From assembly GCF_028551255.1 (NCBI RefSeq), contig NZ_CP117031.1, positions 62,001 to 126,000 on the forward strand: DNA of 64,000 nt, in the 5' to 3' direction. The DNA is from Vibrio tubiashii (GTDB lineage: Bacteria > Pseudomonadota > Gammaproteobacteria > Enterobacterales > Vibrionaceae). Under the pieces are notes generated by a model. The model worked only from the letters and a program-made list of their open reading frames with translations. It was not told the DNA's origin and did not search any database. Below are positions 26,025 through 35,844 of this stretch, piece after piece. Positions within the stretch are counted from its first letter, which is position 1. Each line of letters opens with the position of its first letter. The position numbers were made by a program, and so were the translations under genes.

Positions 26025-26507
26025 TCACCAGGTTCGATCAAGATCATTTGCGTACAAAGCAATCGCGCGTTGATACTCTTTGATCTCTGCCTTGTCGGTT
26101 GTAGACAGTAACAGCTTTAACAGCAACGACACCGCTTCCTTGTGACGTCCCAAATTATACAAGCACATCGCATAGAAAGGCTGAACTTCCAACGCGTCCG
26201 GATAAGCGACCAGCGTTTGCTCAAAAAACTCGAGCGCCTCGTGATATTGCCCCAAACTTCGGTAAGTACTGGCCAAACCAAACAGAGTATCAAAACGCTC
26301 ATCTGAGGACAGTGAACCGGAAAGGGCTTGTAGGTAGTGCTCAATCGCCCTTCGCTCTTTTCCTTCGTTGTCATACGACCAGGCTATATGCAGGTGTGCG
26401 CGTGCCGCAAACACTTCATTTGAGAGCAGACTTGCTAACGTATCTCGTGATGCTTGGTACTGCTTTTGTTCACGCAATGCAATTGCTTTCATCAATATCG
26501 ATTCCAT
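26025..26507 (-). CDS. tetratricopeptide-repeat protein
   Basis: About 160 residues from an ATG at 26507 (longer in-frame starts reach 26600). At least three TPR units are visible: YQASRDTLASLL, RRAIEHYLQAL, YHEALEFFEQTLVAYPDAL and HKEAVSLLLKLL. TPR proteins act as scaffolds for protein contacts. It lies directly downstream of the 381-residue gene, with a possible overlap if a longer start is used, so the two probably work together. Confidence 0.8.
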   Translation of the reverse strand: MESILMKAIALREQKQYQASRDTLASLLSNEVFAARAHLHIAWSYDNEGKERRAIEHYLQALSGSLSSDERFDTLFGLASTYRSLGQYHEALEFFEQTLVAYPDALEVQPFYAMCLYNLGRHKEAVSLLLKLLLSTTDKAEIKEYQRAIALYANDLDRTW

Positions 26508-26589
26508 ACATCGTTTTCCTTTCAGGGATACCACCGTGCTAACGCACTTAAGCGCCAAACCACGCCAACTTGTCATAATTTTCGCGGCT

Positions 26590-27735
26590 CTAACCATCAA
26601 CTTGCGCGAGCGTGTAGTTGCGTAGCGTTACGTCATCAATACTACTTATTTTAATAGTTTGGTGGGGCAAACGCTCTCCTTTGTTCCTCGCCGCCAAGTA
26701 GTCAAGACAAAATGGGATCAAGGCGACGCCTTTCACTCTGGCGATAGACCGATCTTTCACCCGAACGTGATGCTCATACTCAGCCATAATTCGCGGCTTG
26801 TGGCGCAAGCTAAAATAATCCACTTTGAATATGTCAAAGGACACATCCACAACGATATCGAGCTCGAACTCCAAGCCAATATCCCCAGCTCCAAAATAGA
26901 TTGGTTGGCTAAATTCCGCTTTGACCGCCCCACACTCTCCCATTCCAATGATATGGGCCATGTTATCATCATTGGGGATCAGTAAATCGCAGATCTGTAA
27001 ACCAATCACATGCTCTTTTAGCGCATGTGACAGCCGCTTTCCTGCAGACACCGCGAGCGCTTGAAAACGTGATATCGCCAGAAAATGCTGACCGGTTGCG
27101 ATCCCCCGGTCCAATCGTCTTAACAAGCTCTGAACATCGTTACGCTTAATAAAATCGATCAACTGACGACAGCACGTAATGTGAGCGTGCGGCTTACACG
27201 CTTGGCTCAGTGCCTCGTCTTTCGAAATGATGACAGTAGGCACTCCATCACCTGCGTGCTCGAGTACTTGAGAAACATAACCTTTCAGACGTTCTGACTC
27301 ACTGCGGAGAAATTGACTCACAGGTAACTGAGCATGATAAGCGGCCATGAAATATTTCGTCTCTGACTCACCTAAGGGCAACGTGTCCTGGTTAATCGCC
27401 CGAAACCATGTCAGAAACTGACGTTCAGAAGCTTGTAAGATCTCCCGATAGCTCGCTTCAATGGTACGTTTTACTGCCCCAAGTTCTTTACTCTTCGGGC
27501 CTGTTTGGTTGCGTTGTATCAAGGCCTCTATCCTCGATAAATACTCCGTGATCTTGTTCTCAAACCAGCGCAATCGTTGAAGCCGCATAGAATCCGAGAA
27601 CACTGGTGGCGAATAGAGCTTGACTTCATTTGCCTCTATAAGCCTCGATAGAGCCTGGCGATCTTTATGGAGCAAGAGATCCTCGTTCGCCTCGAGATCC
27701 GTATTTAGGACCAAACAAATCACCGTTGACCTCAC
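26590..27735 (-). CDS. uncharacterised protein with possible PIN-like (DUF4935-type) domain
   Basis: The protein has 381 residues and no signal peptide. The N-terminus (VICLVLNTDLEANEDLL) and a later strand TVIISKDEALSQACKPH look like the first and last acidic strands of a PIN-fold nuclease of the DUF4935 type, with a helical insert between. The C-terminal 150 residues are beta-rich and unknown. PIN domains usually cut RNA. The assignment rests on pattern only. It is followed closely by the TPR gene. Confidence 0.55.
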   Translation of the reverse strand: MRSTVICLVLNTDLEANEDLLLHKDRQALSRLIEANEVKLYSPPVFSDSMRLQRLRWFENKITEYLSRIEALIQRNQTGPKSKELGAVKRTIEASYREILQASERQFLTWFRAINQDTLPLGESETKYFMAAYHAQLPVSQFLRSESERLKGYVSQVLEHAGDGVPTVIISKDEALSQACKPHAHITCCRQLIDFIKRNDVQSLLRRLDRGIATGQHFLAISRFQALAVSAGKRLSHALKEHVIGLQICDLLIPNDDNMAHIIGMGECGAVKAEFSQPIYFGAGDIGLEFELDIVVDVSFDIFKVDYFSLRHKPRIMAEYEHHVRVKDRSIARVKGVALIPFCLDYLAARNKGERLPHQTIKISSIDDVTLRNYTLAQVDG

Positions 27736-27760
27736 TTAAAGTATTCGAAGTTATGCGTAT

Positions 27761-27785
27761 CAAGATGCTAATTTATTGCATCTTG
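27761..27785. repeat. inverted repeat upstream of the PIN-like gene
   Basis: CAAGATGC and GCATCTTG are separated by 9 bases (TAATTTATT), 26 bases upstream of the PIN-like start. It could be an operator of a dimeric regulator or a leader hairpin. The 266-base gap also contains a 67-codon minus frame (27760-27963) with a hydrophobic segment but no good ribosome site. Confidence 0.4.
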
Positions 27786-28001
27786 TCATGCAGATGAAAC
27801 CTCCTAGGAAAGAAAGTCCCAATCCCCAAACAAACGCGTCTGATATCACTGAAACGGCATTGATAGAATTAATATCAAGACCCTCCCTCCCACCGAAGGC
27901 CGACGCAGTGTCCATGGTCGAGTGATTTCCCTTCTCCAGTAGCGTGAAAGGGAGCAGGTCCACGGATTTTCGTTACACCAATTCAATGTAGATAGAGAGG
28001 A

Positions 28002-28613
28002 ATGATGATGAAGAAAATAATACTTTTGGCCGCGATCCTACCGGCATCGGTTTCTGCACAGACGTTTGACGGCTTTTACGTCGGTGCTGGCTTCGGCACA
28101 ACCGACTACAGTGAAGATCGCTACTTGGATGACAACATTGCGGGGGCATACTCGTTCGACGAGTCCTCGACGACCAAGCTGATTGCAGGCTATGCCATTA
28201 ACAGAATCATCAGTATTGAGGCGCAGTACACAAACTATGGCGACATTGACGTCAAACCCCAATTGAACACTATCTCCGATTTTACAATGGAGCATAGCTC
28301 CTTTACATTAGCGGCAAATGTTGGCTATACCTTTGACAATGGCGTGCGTCCTTTTGCCACCGCGGGACTGGGTTCCATCTCACTCGACAATAAATCGAGT
28401 AGACTGAGTGAATCTGACACCGGCACTGCTTATCGACTTGGTCTCGGCGTCGACTACACGCCACCTCAATTCGGTGGGATCACCGTCAGAGCAGCGTACG
28501 AAGCAGATGTTTATGAAGTGGAAGTCCAAAAAAACTACGGTTTCTTCCGCCAAACTAAAACCTACACACCGACCATTGGTACTTTTTACTTAGCGGCGAG
28601 CTATACATTCTGA
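28002..28613 (+). CDS. small outer-membrane beta-barrel protein (OmpA-like, 8-stranded)
   Basis: The protein has 203 residues. A signal peptide (KKIILLAAILPASVSA) is followed by alternating amphipathic strands with terminal aromatic residues and a C-terminal FYLAASYTF, the signature recognised by the Bam machinery. It matches the OmpA-like transmembrane-domain/porin family without a peptidoglycan-binding tail. GAGAGGA precedes the ATG cluster. Confidence 0.85.
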   Translation: MMMKKIILLAAILPASVSAQTFDGFYVGAGFGTTDYSEDRYLDDNIAGAYSFDESSTTKLIAGYAINRIISIEAQYTNYGDIDVKPQLNTISDFTMEHSSFTLAANVGYTFDNGVRPFATAGLGSISLDNKSSRLSESDTGTAYRLGLGVDYTPPQFGGITVRAAYEADVYEVEVQKNYGFFRQTKTYTPTIGTFYLAASYTF

Positions 28614-28619
28614 TCCCTT

Positions 28620-28639
28620 GGCGGTGGCTTAGCACCGCC
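28620..28639 (+). terminator. hairpin after the outer-membrane protein gene
   Basis: A 7-base stem GGCGGTG/CACCGCC with a 6-base loop starts 7 bases after the stop codon. The following tract is only partly T-rich, so termination may be incomplete and the 28699 gene could receive read-through. Confidence 0.55.
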
Positions 28640-28698
28640 TTGGCAATTTATTGGAAGTATTAACTCTCCAACAATGATCACCGTCAAGTCGCTTCAAG

Positions 28699-29106
28699 GT
28701 GAGCGTCTTTCACACAAGAAGAGGAAAAATAGGAGTGTACATAAGATTCATCGCCAGTATGGAAGAAGAAAAAAAACTTCAACATACCCACGGAATCATT
28801 ACTCAAGCAAAACTGATGCTCGACGAAGGATTGATTCTTTACTCTTACCACCGAGAGCAATTAGACGCGATTTTCGAACAACTGAATGATACCCTGCCGT
28901 GCCCTCCTTTTGAGCATTCAAATTGGCCTAACAATGCGATCTCTTGGTTTCTCGATTCGAGTACGAGCTTTGTGGCACTGATGTACGAGCTCAAGCATAT
29001 TCTTGAGGAATACGACACCATCGTGACTGTACTTCAATACCAGGACGTCGGTACCATCCTATATCGAGACGCATATCAAGTCGTCGCGAAATCAAGCCAA
29101 TTGTAA
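28699..29106 (+). CDS. hypothetical protein, up to 135 aa
   Basis: A soluble, helix-rich protein of unknown family. The true start is unclear: GTG at 28699, GTG at 28735 or ATG at 28759 (MEEEKKLQ) are in frame, the last giving 115 residues. It lies 85 bases after the outer-membrane protein gene. Confidence 0.5.
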   Translation: MSVFHTRRGKIGVYIRFIASMEEEKKLQHTHGIITQAKLMLDEGLILYSYHREQLDAIFEQLNDTLPCPPFEHSNWPNNAISWFLDSSTSFVALMYELKHILEEYDTIVTVLQYQDVGTILYRDAYQVVAKSSQL

Positions 29107-29209
29107 AGAAAACTCAACCCGACCGAGTCATATCGCTCGTTAAGTGAAGGCGTTCCAGGGAAACATGGCTGCCTGTTTGACCTTTGAACCACGTTCTTCC
29201 CCCCTCACT

Positions 29210-32077
29210 CTAGTGTTGCGGCCTTTCGACACGGTCTAAATAACGTTCGACGTCCACACCATCAATTTGGTCTGCGCGCATGAATTGATTAGCAAATCTC
29301 AGATATACCCCAGACGAGAGAAACAACGCAAACAGATCGGCATCCAAATGCTGGTTGTTGACCATGTGGCTCATAATTTCAATCGACTCCGACAATGATT
29401 TAGCCTTCTTATATGGACGGTCAGTACTGGTTAAAGCTTCAAAAACATCTGCGATTGCCATTATCCGTGCGGTGATTGGCATCTGCTCTTTGACTAACCC
29501 CATCGGATAGCCTTTGCCATCCATTCTCTCATGGTGACCACCCGCGATCGCGGCAACACCTCGCATGTGTTTCGGAAAAGGCAGAGACTCAAGGATTTTA
29601 ATCGTCTGAATAATGTGATCATTGATGATAAAACGCTCCTCATCGGCTAACGTGCCCCGTCGAATAGACAGATTGTACATTTCCCCCTGATTCGCTTGGT
29701 ATTCCGTCGGCTTCATGGTAAATCGCGCTTCGTTTGTAGGGGGAAAATCCCAAGGGATCAAGTGTTCGGGTTTATCACTTAGCAGTCCCTCTTTCACAGG
29801 CAAAGTGTCAGTTTTAGGATAGCGCTGTTTCTCTACCCAAGACAATCCCGCCGTTTTACTCAGAGTTCGTGTCCAAGTTCTACTCGCGATACGCTCTAGT
29901 CGCTCAAGATCTGAGTCGCTGACAAATTCTGCCCCTAGATTCATTTCCGCGATAAACGCAAAATCGGCATCGATATCTCGATGCACCTGATCTAATTTCT
30001 CACGCTGTTCTTCGGACAGTTTCGAAGCGTTTTGACGGAGTATGTCTATTTCATGGTCTCGTTTGAGCACCTCAAAGCGCATTCGAATTTCGTGTATTCG
30101 ATTGTAGATCGTCTCGAGTTTAGTGGCTTTATCCACCACATGCTCGGGTGTGGTAATTTTGCCGCAGTCATGCAACCAGCTAGCCATCTTCAGTTCTTCC
30201 CATTGCTCAGAAGTTAAACTAAAGTGTTGAAAGGCTTCGATCTTCGAGTCCTCCGCAGCTTGAGTCAACCATTCGGTGATCACCGGAACACGTTGACAAT
30301 GATGACCAGTGTAAGGTGACTTCTTATCGAGCGACCCCGCAAACACCTGAATGAATGAATCCAGTAACGCTTTTTGCGTGTCAAGCATGTCATGAGTTTC
30401 AATCGCCACCGAGGTAAAGCCCAACAAAGTCTGCAAATAGTCGGCGTATTGAGCATAATGTCTCGAAGCATTCGCGTACGGATAGAGTAAACCGAGTGAA
30501 CCAACCACCTCCCCTGAACGCCCTTTAATCGGTATACAAACAACCTCACAGCGATCGTAAAAAAGGGGCAGTTTCAGGTGAGGCACTTCATCTACCGTAA
30601 ATGTCGCGGTCTGCTTTGCTACAAAGATCTCTCTAACAAAGCGCGTCGCTTCAGAGACCGGGATAGGCGAAGCACTAATGTCTGACGAATTGCCTTGGTC
30701 ACACCAAAGCATGCTTGGCACCAAGCACTTAACTTCCGTATCAAGCAGGTACAATAACACCCCCTGCGCTTCTACCGCTTGCGCGACCTCACGACACACC
30801 ATACTAAGCATATCGTCCAAATTGTCTTCACGCGCTATCTTGTGCGTCAAACTGACAAATTGCCGTATGGTCGTTTGCGTCGACATCTGCGCGTCGTTAA
30901 GTTGCTGTATCTCGCGAATCACGCTCCGCTCCAAAGCGCCACTGTCAAGCTTAAACCCTTCTATGTCTTTCGCTTTTTCTGTCGCTCGCTGGATAGGTTT
31001 AGAAATAAATTTTGAAATGACGTAAATCATGGGAATCATGAGGATGAGTACCAGTAATGACCCATACAAAGTCTGTTGCTTGATAAGAGCGCCTTTGTTG
31101 AACAACGCGTTGGCTTTAGATGCCATCAATAAATGAACATGCTCGCTGTTTAAAGGCCGTATTGTCACTATTTGACCAATCCACTGTTCGTTATTGTATT
31201 CGAATTCCCCCAGTTGACCACGTTCCGCATTTTCTTCGATAGCATGGGGCACCACTTGATTGGTCACCATCTCAATATGAGTGATCACTCCCTGGGAAGA
31301 CGTTGGTGGCTGAGCACTATCACTCAAGGCGAGAATTTGTCCCGCGTCGTTGTAAAGCACTCGGAGTGAGGAATCATTTGTGAGTGTATCCGACAAAGAT
31401 CGGCGTAAATCGTCAAGTAAGACATCGGCAGAAATGATCACTCCTGACGAACTTTGCCGATAGATTTTCAGCCCTAAGGATTCAGGACCTGGCAACAATA
31501 GAGGCTTGGAAATGAGGTTGGTGCTTTGATTTGCTTGCTCAAACCACGAACTCGTTTTGTACAAAATCCGCTTGTCATTGGGCCGCGTTTCTAACACCTT
31601 CAGTTCTTGACTCATGATCTGTATCTGACTCGAAAGATCATTAGAGACAGTCAGTACATAACGCGCCGACGCTGAAGCAGCAATTCTCTGCCTCATGACA
31701 GGATCTCTGATCCGCATTACCGAAAAAAAATCACCCGAAGGGTAATAGAAAGAGTACGCATTCACGTGCTCGAATTCCTCAAGGAGATGCGCGATTTCCG
31801 GGAGCAGTTGTTGGCTTGCGAGCTCAGCAACTTCATGGAGTGCGTGACTTTTCGAATAAGTTCCCAGTGCAGAAAAAGCCGTTTTGTAGTGATGATTTAA
31901 CTGATGGCGTGTTTCAGCAGCGACACGAGTAAAAATCTTATTGTTGGCTTCAACAATCAGCGTCGATAAGCCCCGACTCGCTAACCCGATCTGAATAACG
32001 GAGGCTAAAATCACAACCAGGATAATCACCGTCGCTAAGTGAACATGGATCGGCAAAGTGAGGCGTTTCGCTGTCAT
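29210..32077 (-). CDS. HD-GYP c-di-GMP phosphodiesterase with periplasmic sensor and GAF domains
   Basis: About 955 residues. A membrane segment near residues 12-34, a large periplasmic sensor region to about 335, a second membrane segment (LYGSLLVLILMIPMIYVISKF), a HAMP-like linker, a GAF-like domain (about 400-560) and a C-terminal HD-GYP domain. HDCGK is near residue 635 and HHERMDGKGYP near 845, separated by about 200 residues, longer than in minimal HD-GYP domains. The family breaks c-di-GMP into GMP. The ATG at 32077 has GGAG eight bases upstream. The ligand of the sensor is unknown. Confidence 0.9.
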   Translation of the reverse strand: MTAKRLTLPIHVHLATVIILVVILASVIQIGLASRGLSTLIVEANNKIFTRVAAETRHQLNHHYKTAFSALGTYSKSHALHEVAELASQQLLPEIAHLLEEFEHVNAYSFYYPSGDFFSVMRIRDPVMRQRIAASASARYVLTVSNDLSSQIQIMSQELKVLETRPNDKRILYKTSSWFEQANQSTNLISKPLLLPGPESLGLKIYRQSSSGVIISADVLLDDLRRSLSDTLTNDSSLRVLYNDAGQILALSDSAQPPTSSQGVITHIEMVTNQVVPHAIEENAERGQLGEFEYNNEQWIGQIVTIRPLNSEHVHLLMASKANALFNKGALIKQQTLYGSLLVLILMIPMIYVISKFISKPIQRATEKAKDIEGFKLDSGALERSVIREIQQLNDAQMSTQTTIRQFVSLTHKIAREDNLDDMLSMVCREVAQAVEAQGVLLYLLDTEVKCLVPSMLWCDQGNSSDISASPIPVSEATRFVREIFVAKQTATFTVDEVPHLKLPLFYDRCEVVCIPIKGRSGEVVGSLGLLYPYANASRHYAQYADYLQTLLGFTSVAIETHDMLDTQKALLDSFIQVFAGSLDKKSPYTGHHCQRVPVITEWLTQAAEDSKIEAFQHFSLTSEQWEELKMASWLHDCGKITTPEHVVDKATKLETIYNRIHEIRMRFEVLKRDHEIDILRQNASKLSEEQREKLDQVHRDIDADFAFIAEMNLGAEFVSDSDLERLERIASRTWTRTLSKTAGLSWVEKQRYPKTDTLPVKEGLLSDKPEHLIPWDFPPTNEARFTMKPTEYQANQGEMYNLSIRRGTLADEERFIINDHIIQTIKILESLPFPKHMRGVAAIAGGHHERMDGKGYPMGLVKEQMPITARIMAIADVFEALTSTDRPYKKAKSLSESIEIMSHMVNNQHLDADLFALFLSSGVYLRFANQFMRADQIDGVDVERYLDRVERPQH

Positions 32078-32229
32078 TGACGGCACTCCAATAGAGATTA
32101 TTCTCCATTAAAGCGTAGACTTTTTATGTTTGTTTATTTTTAAACAGACTGGATATTCATTTTATATTTCAATAACGTGAACACGATCAGTATGAGTCGT
32201 TACCCGAGATGGTGAACGGCTACGACGCG

Positions 32230-32841
32230 CTAGAACGAGAACTGAAGACCCAGTTCGTAACCGACCTCTGCAGCATCACGCTTGGCATACTCGAACCCAG
32301 CAACCAGACCAAACACAGAACCAAACTGAAAAACGTTATCGACCTTAAATTCGTCTCTGTCGAGAGCCAAAAAATCTCGTTGATAGGAGATCCCAAGTAA
32401 CCAATGACGCGCGATCTGCTTTCTAAGCATGGCTTTGCAGTAAGTTCCGCGCTCAGAAAAAGATGGGCTATAATCACTGTCCGCACGGTAATTAACGGCC
32501 CCACACGACACAGAGCCGGCAACAGCGCCCCCAAAACGACCAATGACGCCACCGCCAGCTTGCCACGCATCCACCTCGGAACTGAATCGAGTGAGAAAAT
32601 CCGCATTTCCTTCCACAAAGACGCTGTCAAACAGTTGAGCACTTACATCCAAATAAAGCCCCCCTAACGTTTTTGTCTCTTGGTTGTCATACTGGTTGTT
32701 CAGGTAAGGTTTCAGCGCCCCTGAATGAAAATTAGCGCCCTTATAGCCAAATCCGATATGTGAGAAATTATCCACGATTTCACTGGAAGCCTGACTCGTC
32801 AGGGGAAACATGAACATAAACGGAATGAGTTTTTTAAACAT
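32230..32841 (-). CDS. outer-membrane beta-barrel protein with signal peptide
   Basis: The protein has 203 residues. A short signal peptide (KKLIPFMFMFPLTSQA) precedes beta-barrel-type alternating sequence ending in LGLQFSF. Two cysteines (VSCGAV and GTYCKAM) could form a loop disulfide. No specific family is recognised beyond OmpA-like or DUF-type barrels. It follows the HD-GYP gene in reverse order with a 142-base gap. Confidence 0.72.
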   Translation of the reverse strand: MFKKLIPFMFMFPLTSQASSEIVDNFSHIGFGYKGANFHSGALKPYLNNQYDNQETKTLGGLYLDVSAQLFDSVFVEGNADFLTRFSSEVDAWQAGGGVIGRFGGAVAGSVSCGAVNYRADSDYSPSFSERGTYCKAMLRKQIARHWLLGISYQRDFLALDRDEFKVDNVFQFGSVFGLVAGFEYAKRDAAEVGYELGLQFSF

Positions 32842-33129
32842 AGATGTTGACCTTGTCTTTCAGGCAGAGAGGACTGGGGGTCAGACGGCACTACAACGCA
32901 ACCCTAAGAACTGCTTTGTTAACATACCGTCTCCACCAATCCCATAATGGCGATACCGTTGCAAAAAGACAGCGGTGTGTAGGACGTTGTTCCACATCAT
33001 TTAAGTCGACATCAATAGATTGTGACATCAAGCTCAGCTTTGAATTTATGCAAATCGCTGCATTTGGTTCTTGATCGGGCCGCGTTCGCTGTTTGAATTC
33101 AAGCCTGTTTTATTCTGTGGGGTTGCAGA

Positions 33130-33714
33130 CTAAAAACGAAGCGCCACTCCGGCATACAGAGCATTGGTGTCCTCTTCAAGGACACGATATCCCCCTTTAA
33201 TCGCCAGTTGCTGAGTAACATCAAAGCCCAGCTCACCGCCAAATGTTAAGCCAGAGTCATCCACTTTGTTTGAAAAATCTTGCTGAAAAGTTTGTCCATT
33301 GATGGTGTATGAGGCACTGCCTTTTGCGTCCAACCTCGTATAACCTACTTGGGCGGACAGATAGAAGCGATCAATGTAATACTTCGGCTTATAATTCAAA
33401 CTCACACCCGTAATTTCAATGTTCCCGGAGCCAATGATGTTCCATGCAGGGAACGTATATTTTACACTTCCCGCATCAAAATACTCGAGTTCAACACCAT
33501 GCTTGAAAGCACTCGAGGAAGGAAACACGTAACCCACCTGAATCGCATATCCCGCGTCTTCTTCTTTCTGCGCCGAAGGCAGATCGAGAAAGCTAGCTTG
33601 AAGATAGTCCACTCCGAGGTAAATACCATTCAGCCGCTCATTGGCATGTACTGGCGTGATATTTCCTACGCCTACTAATAGGGAAATTAATAGTGTTGTT
33701 GCACGTGTTTTCAT
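33130..33714 (-). CDS. OmpA-like outer-membrane beta-barrel protein
   Basis: About 194 residues from an ATG at 33714 (MKTRATTLLISLLVGVGN...), with a signal peptide cut near HANE. The mature part alternates polar and hydrophobic residues and ends in YAGVALRF, a typical barrel end. An earlier in-frame start at 33771 would bury the signal peptide and is rejected. A 288-base gap to the neighbouring barrel gene shows no further gene. Confidence 0.82.
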   Translation of the reverse strand: MKTRATTLLISLLVGVGNITPVHANERLNGIYLGVDYLQASFLDLPSAQKEEDAGYAIQVGYVFPSSSAFKHGVELEYFDAGSVKYTFPAWNIIGSGNIEITGVSLNYKPKYYIDRFYLSAQVGYTRLDAKGSASYTINGQTFQQDFSNKVDDSGLTFGGELGFDVTQQLAIKGGYRVLEEDTNALYAGVALRF

Positions 33715-34058
33715 TATTATCTCTCGTATTTGATTATTATGACGAGCATAACCCAGACCGACCAATGACATCGGACAATATAGCCAGCCGTTTAGGACAC
33801 CAGATTAAAATATGAAAACACTGCTTCCAAAAACAAACAAAAATAACGAAAAAATACGGCTTACCTTGTCAGTACAAATGAGACATATATCAATATCAAT
33901 TCAGACTTTAATAAATTAAAATTAATTTATGTCATTGTTTTATATAAACTTAAAATCCACAAAAAGCATGTATAAAACAGGTTTAATATTTTATTACCTA
34001 ACAAATACTGGATAATTTTCTACGGAATTTGAATCCGATAAATTTGAGGGTAAGCATA
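33715..34058. promoter_or_regulatory. AT-rich divergent promoter region
   Basis: These 344 bases separate a minus-strand barrel gene from the plus-strand aldehyde dehydrogenase. The stretch 33880-34000 is very AT-rich with many TTAATA-like runs, consistent with promoters and H-NS-type binding, but no specific site can be assigned. No gene is seen. Confidence 0.45.
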
Positions 34059-35564
34059 ATGTTATACGCAAAGCCAAATACAGATGGTGCTATTATTCAT
34101 TTTAAGAAAAAGTACCTCAACTATATAGGTGGGGAATGGGTATCCCCTGTCAAAGAGCAATATTTTTCAAACACTTCACCAGTGGATAACCGAGAGTTTT
34201 GTCAAGTCCCTGCGTCGACGAAAGAAGACGTCGACCTCGCTGTAGACGTTGCGCACAAAGCACTGGCAACGTGGTCTAAAACTTCCGTTACAGAACGCTC
34301 AAACCTGCTACTAAAAATTGCCGATCGCATTGAAGCCAACAGCGAAATGCTGGCCGTGGCGGAAACTTGGGACAATGGTAAACCTGTTCGCGAGGCCTTA
34401 GCCGCTGATTTGCCGTTAGTGGTGGATCATTTTCGCTACTTTGCAGGTTGTATTCGAGCTCAAGAAGGCACAGCCGCTGAACTAGACAATCAAACGACCA
34501 CTTACCATTTTCCTGAACCTATTGGGGTAGTGGGTCAAATCATCCCGTGGAATTTCCCGTTGTTAATGGCAGCGTGGAAATTGGCTCCGGCGTTGGCTTC
34601 AGGTTGCTGTGTGGTGTTAAAACCCGCAGAACAAACACCGGCCTCCATCCTGGTAATGATGGAACTGCTAGACGATTTGCTTCCTGCCGGCGTTATCAAT
34701 GTTGTCAACGGCTTTGGTGCTGATGCAGGTCAAGCACTGGCAACACACAAACGTATTGCTAAGATTGCATTTACAGGTTCAACCGAAGTCGGCCAACAGG
34801 TGCTCAAATGTGCGGCAGACAACTTGATCCCATCAACAGTTGAACTAGGCGGCAAGTCACCAAACATCTTCATGGCTGATATTTTTGATCACGAAGACAG
34901 CTATGTCGATAAATGTGTTGAAGGTGTCCTCCTTGCGTTTTTCAACCAAGGTGAAGTATGCACCTGCCCTTCTCGTTTATTAATTCAAGAGTCGATTTAT
35001 GATCGCTTTATGGCGAAACTTATCGAACGAATGAAGACCATTGTTCAAGGCAACCCATTAGATACCGACACTCAAGTTGGTTCCCAAGTGTCACAAGAGC
35101 AGTTCAACAAGATTCGTGGTTATATTCAACTTGGGTTAGATGAAGGGGCAGAGCTACTGGTCGGTGGTAACAGTCACGAGGAAAATGGTTACTTCATCGA
35201 ACCGACACTGCTAAAAGGCAGCAACGAGATGCGAATTTTCCAAGAAGAAATTTTTGGCCCGGTCGTTGCGGTTACCACATTCAAAACGGTAGACGAGGCA
35301 CTTGAGATCGCTAACGCCACCGAATACGGTTTAGGGGCAGGGATCTGGACTAGAGACAACAACACTGCATATCATATGGCTCGTCAAATCGAAGCGGGTC
35401 GTGTCTGGGTCAACTGCTACCATGCTTACCCAGCCCACGCTGCGTTTGGCGGGTACAAAAAATCAGGTATTGGTCGCGAGACACACAAAATGATGCTGGG
35501 TCATTACCAAAATACCAAGAACATGATTGTCAGTTATAGCGTCAATCCGCTGGGTTTCTTCTAA
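34059..35564 (+). CDS. NAD(P)-dependent aldehyde dehydrogenase
   Basis: The protein has 501 residues from an ATG at 34059; an in-frame ATG at 34029 lacks a ribosome site, while GAGGG lies shortly before 34059. Family motifs are complete: [12 protein letters not shown] (cofactor), FTGSTEVG, the general base Glu in VELGGKSPN, the nucleophile Cys in [11 protein letters not shown], and EEIFGPV. It resembles the AldB/ExaC (acetaldehyde dehydrogenase II) group that oxidises small aldehydes. It is monocistronic and followed by a clean terminator. Confidence 0.94.
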   Translation: MLYAKPNTDGAIIHFKKKYLNYIGGEWVSPVKEQYFSNTSPVDNREFCQVPASTKEDVDLAVDVAHKALATWSKTSVTERSNLLLKIADRIEANSEMLAVAETWDNGKPVREALAADLPLVVDHFRYFAGCIRAQEGTAAELDNQTTTYHFPEPIGVVGQIIPWNFPLLMAAWKLAPALASGCCVVLKPAEQTPASILVMMELLDDLLPAGVINVVNGFGADAGQALATHKRIAKIAFTGSTEVGQQVLKCAADNLIPSTVELGGKSPNIFMADIFDHEDSYVDKCVEGVLLAFFNQGEVCTCPSRLLIQESIYDRFMAKLIERMKTIVQGNPLDTDTQVGSQVSQEQFNKIRGYIQLGLDEGAELLVGGNSHEENGYFIEPTLLKGSNEMRIFQEEIFGPVVAVTTFKTVDEALEIANATEYGLGAGIWTRDNNTAYHMARQIEAGRVWVNCYHAYPAHAAFGGYKKSGIGRETHKMMLGHYQNTKNMIVSYSVNPLGFF

Positions 35565-35582
35565 CGAGCTCGCACCCCCACT

Positions 35583-35607
35583 TGCCCGGCGCATTGCCGG
35601 GCATTTT
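35583..35607 (+). terminator. rho-independent terminator after aldehyde dehydrogenase
   Basis: An 8-base stem TGCCCGGC/GCCGGGCA with loop GCATT runs into TTTT, 18 bases after the stop codon. The rest of the gap to 35844 holds no gene. Confidence 0.85.
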
Positions 35608-35844
35608 ATCCGAACAAAACATAAGGTAACGCCTCTGTCTTGATTGGCCTCGAACCGCGCACGATCATGGGTCCACGGCACAGCAGCAGAACCAACGACT
35701 AAGTTAACTTATCAACAAATCAACGAGCCAACACAGTAGGGAAATAAAGGGGAAGGCTCTCTCCAGTCAGGTCATCTGAAGAGAGCAGGTTGACCAGTCA
35801 GTCGCTACGCAGTGAGTTAGCTAGCCGGTCAAAACTTAAGTGAC

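Noticed and set aside
27760..27963. Minus-strand 67-codon frame with one hydrophobic segment
   Set aside because: A membrane helix is plausible but the ribosome site is poorly spaced and the frame includes the inverted repeat at 27761-27785; not strong enough to list as a gene.
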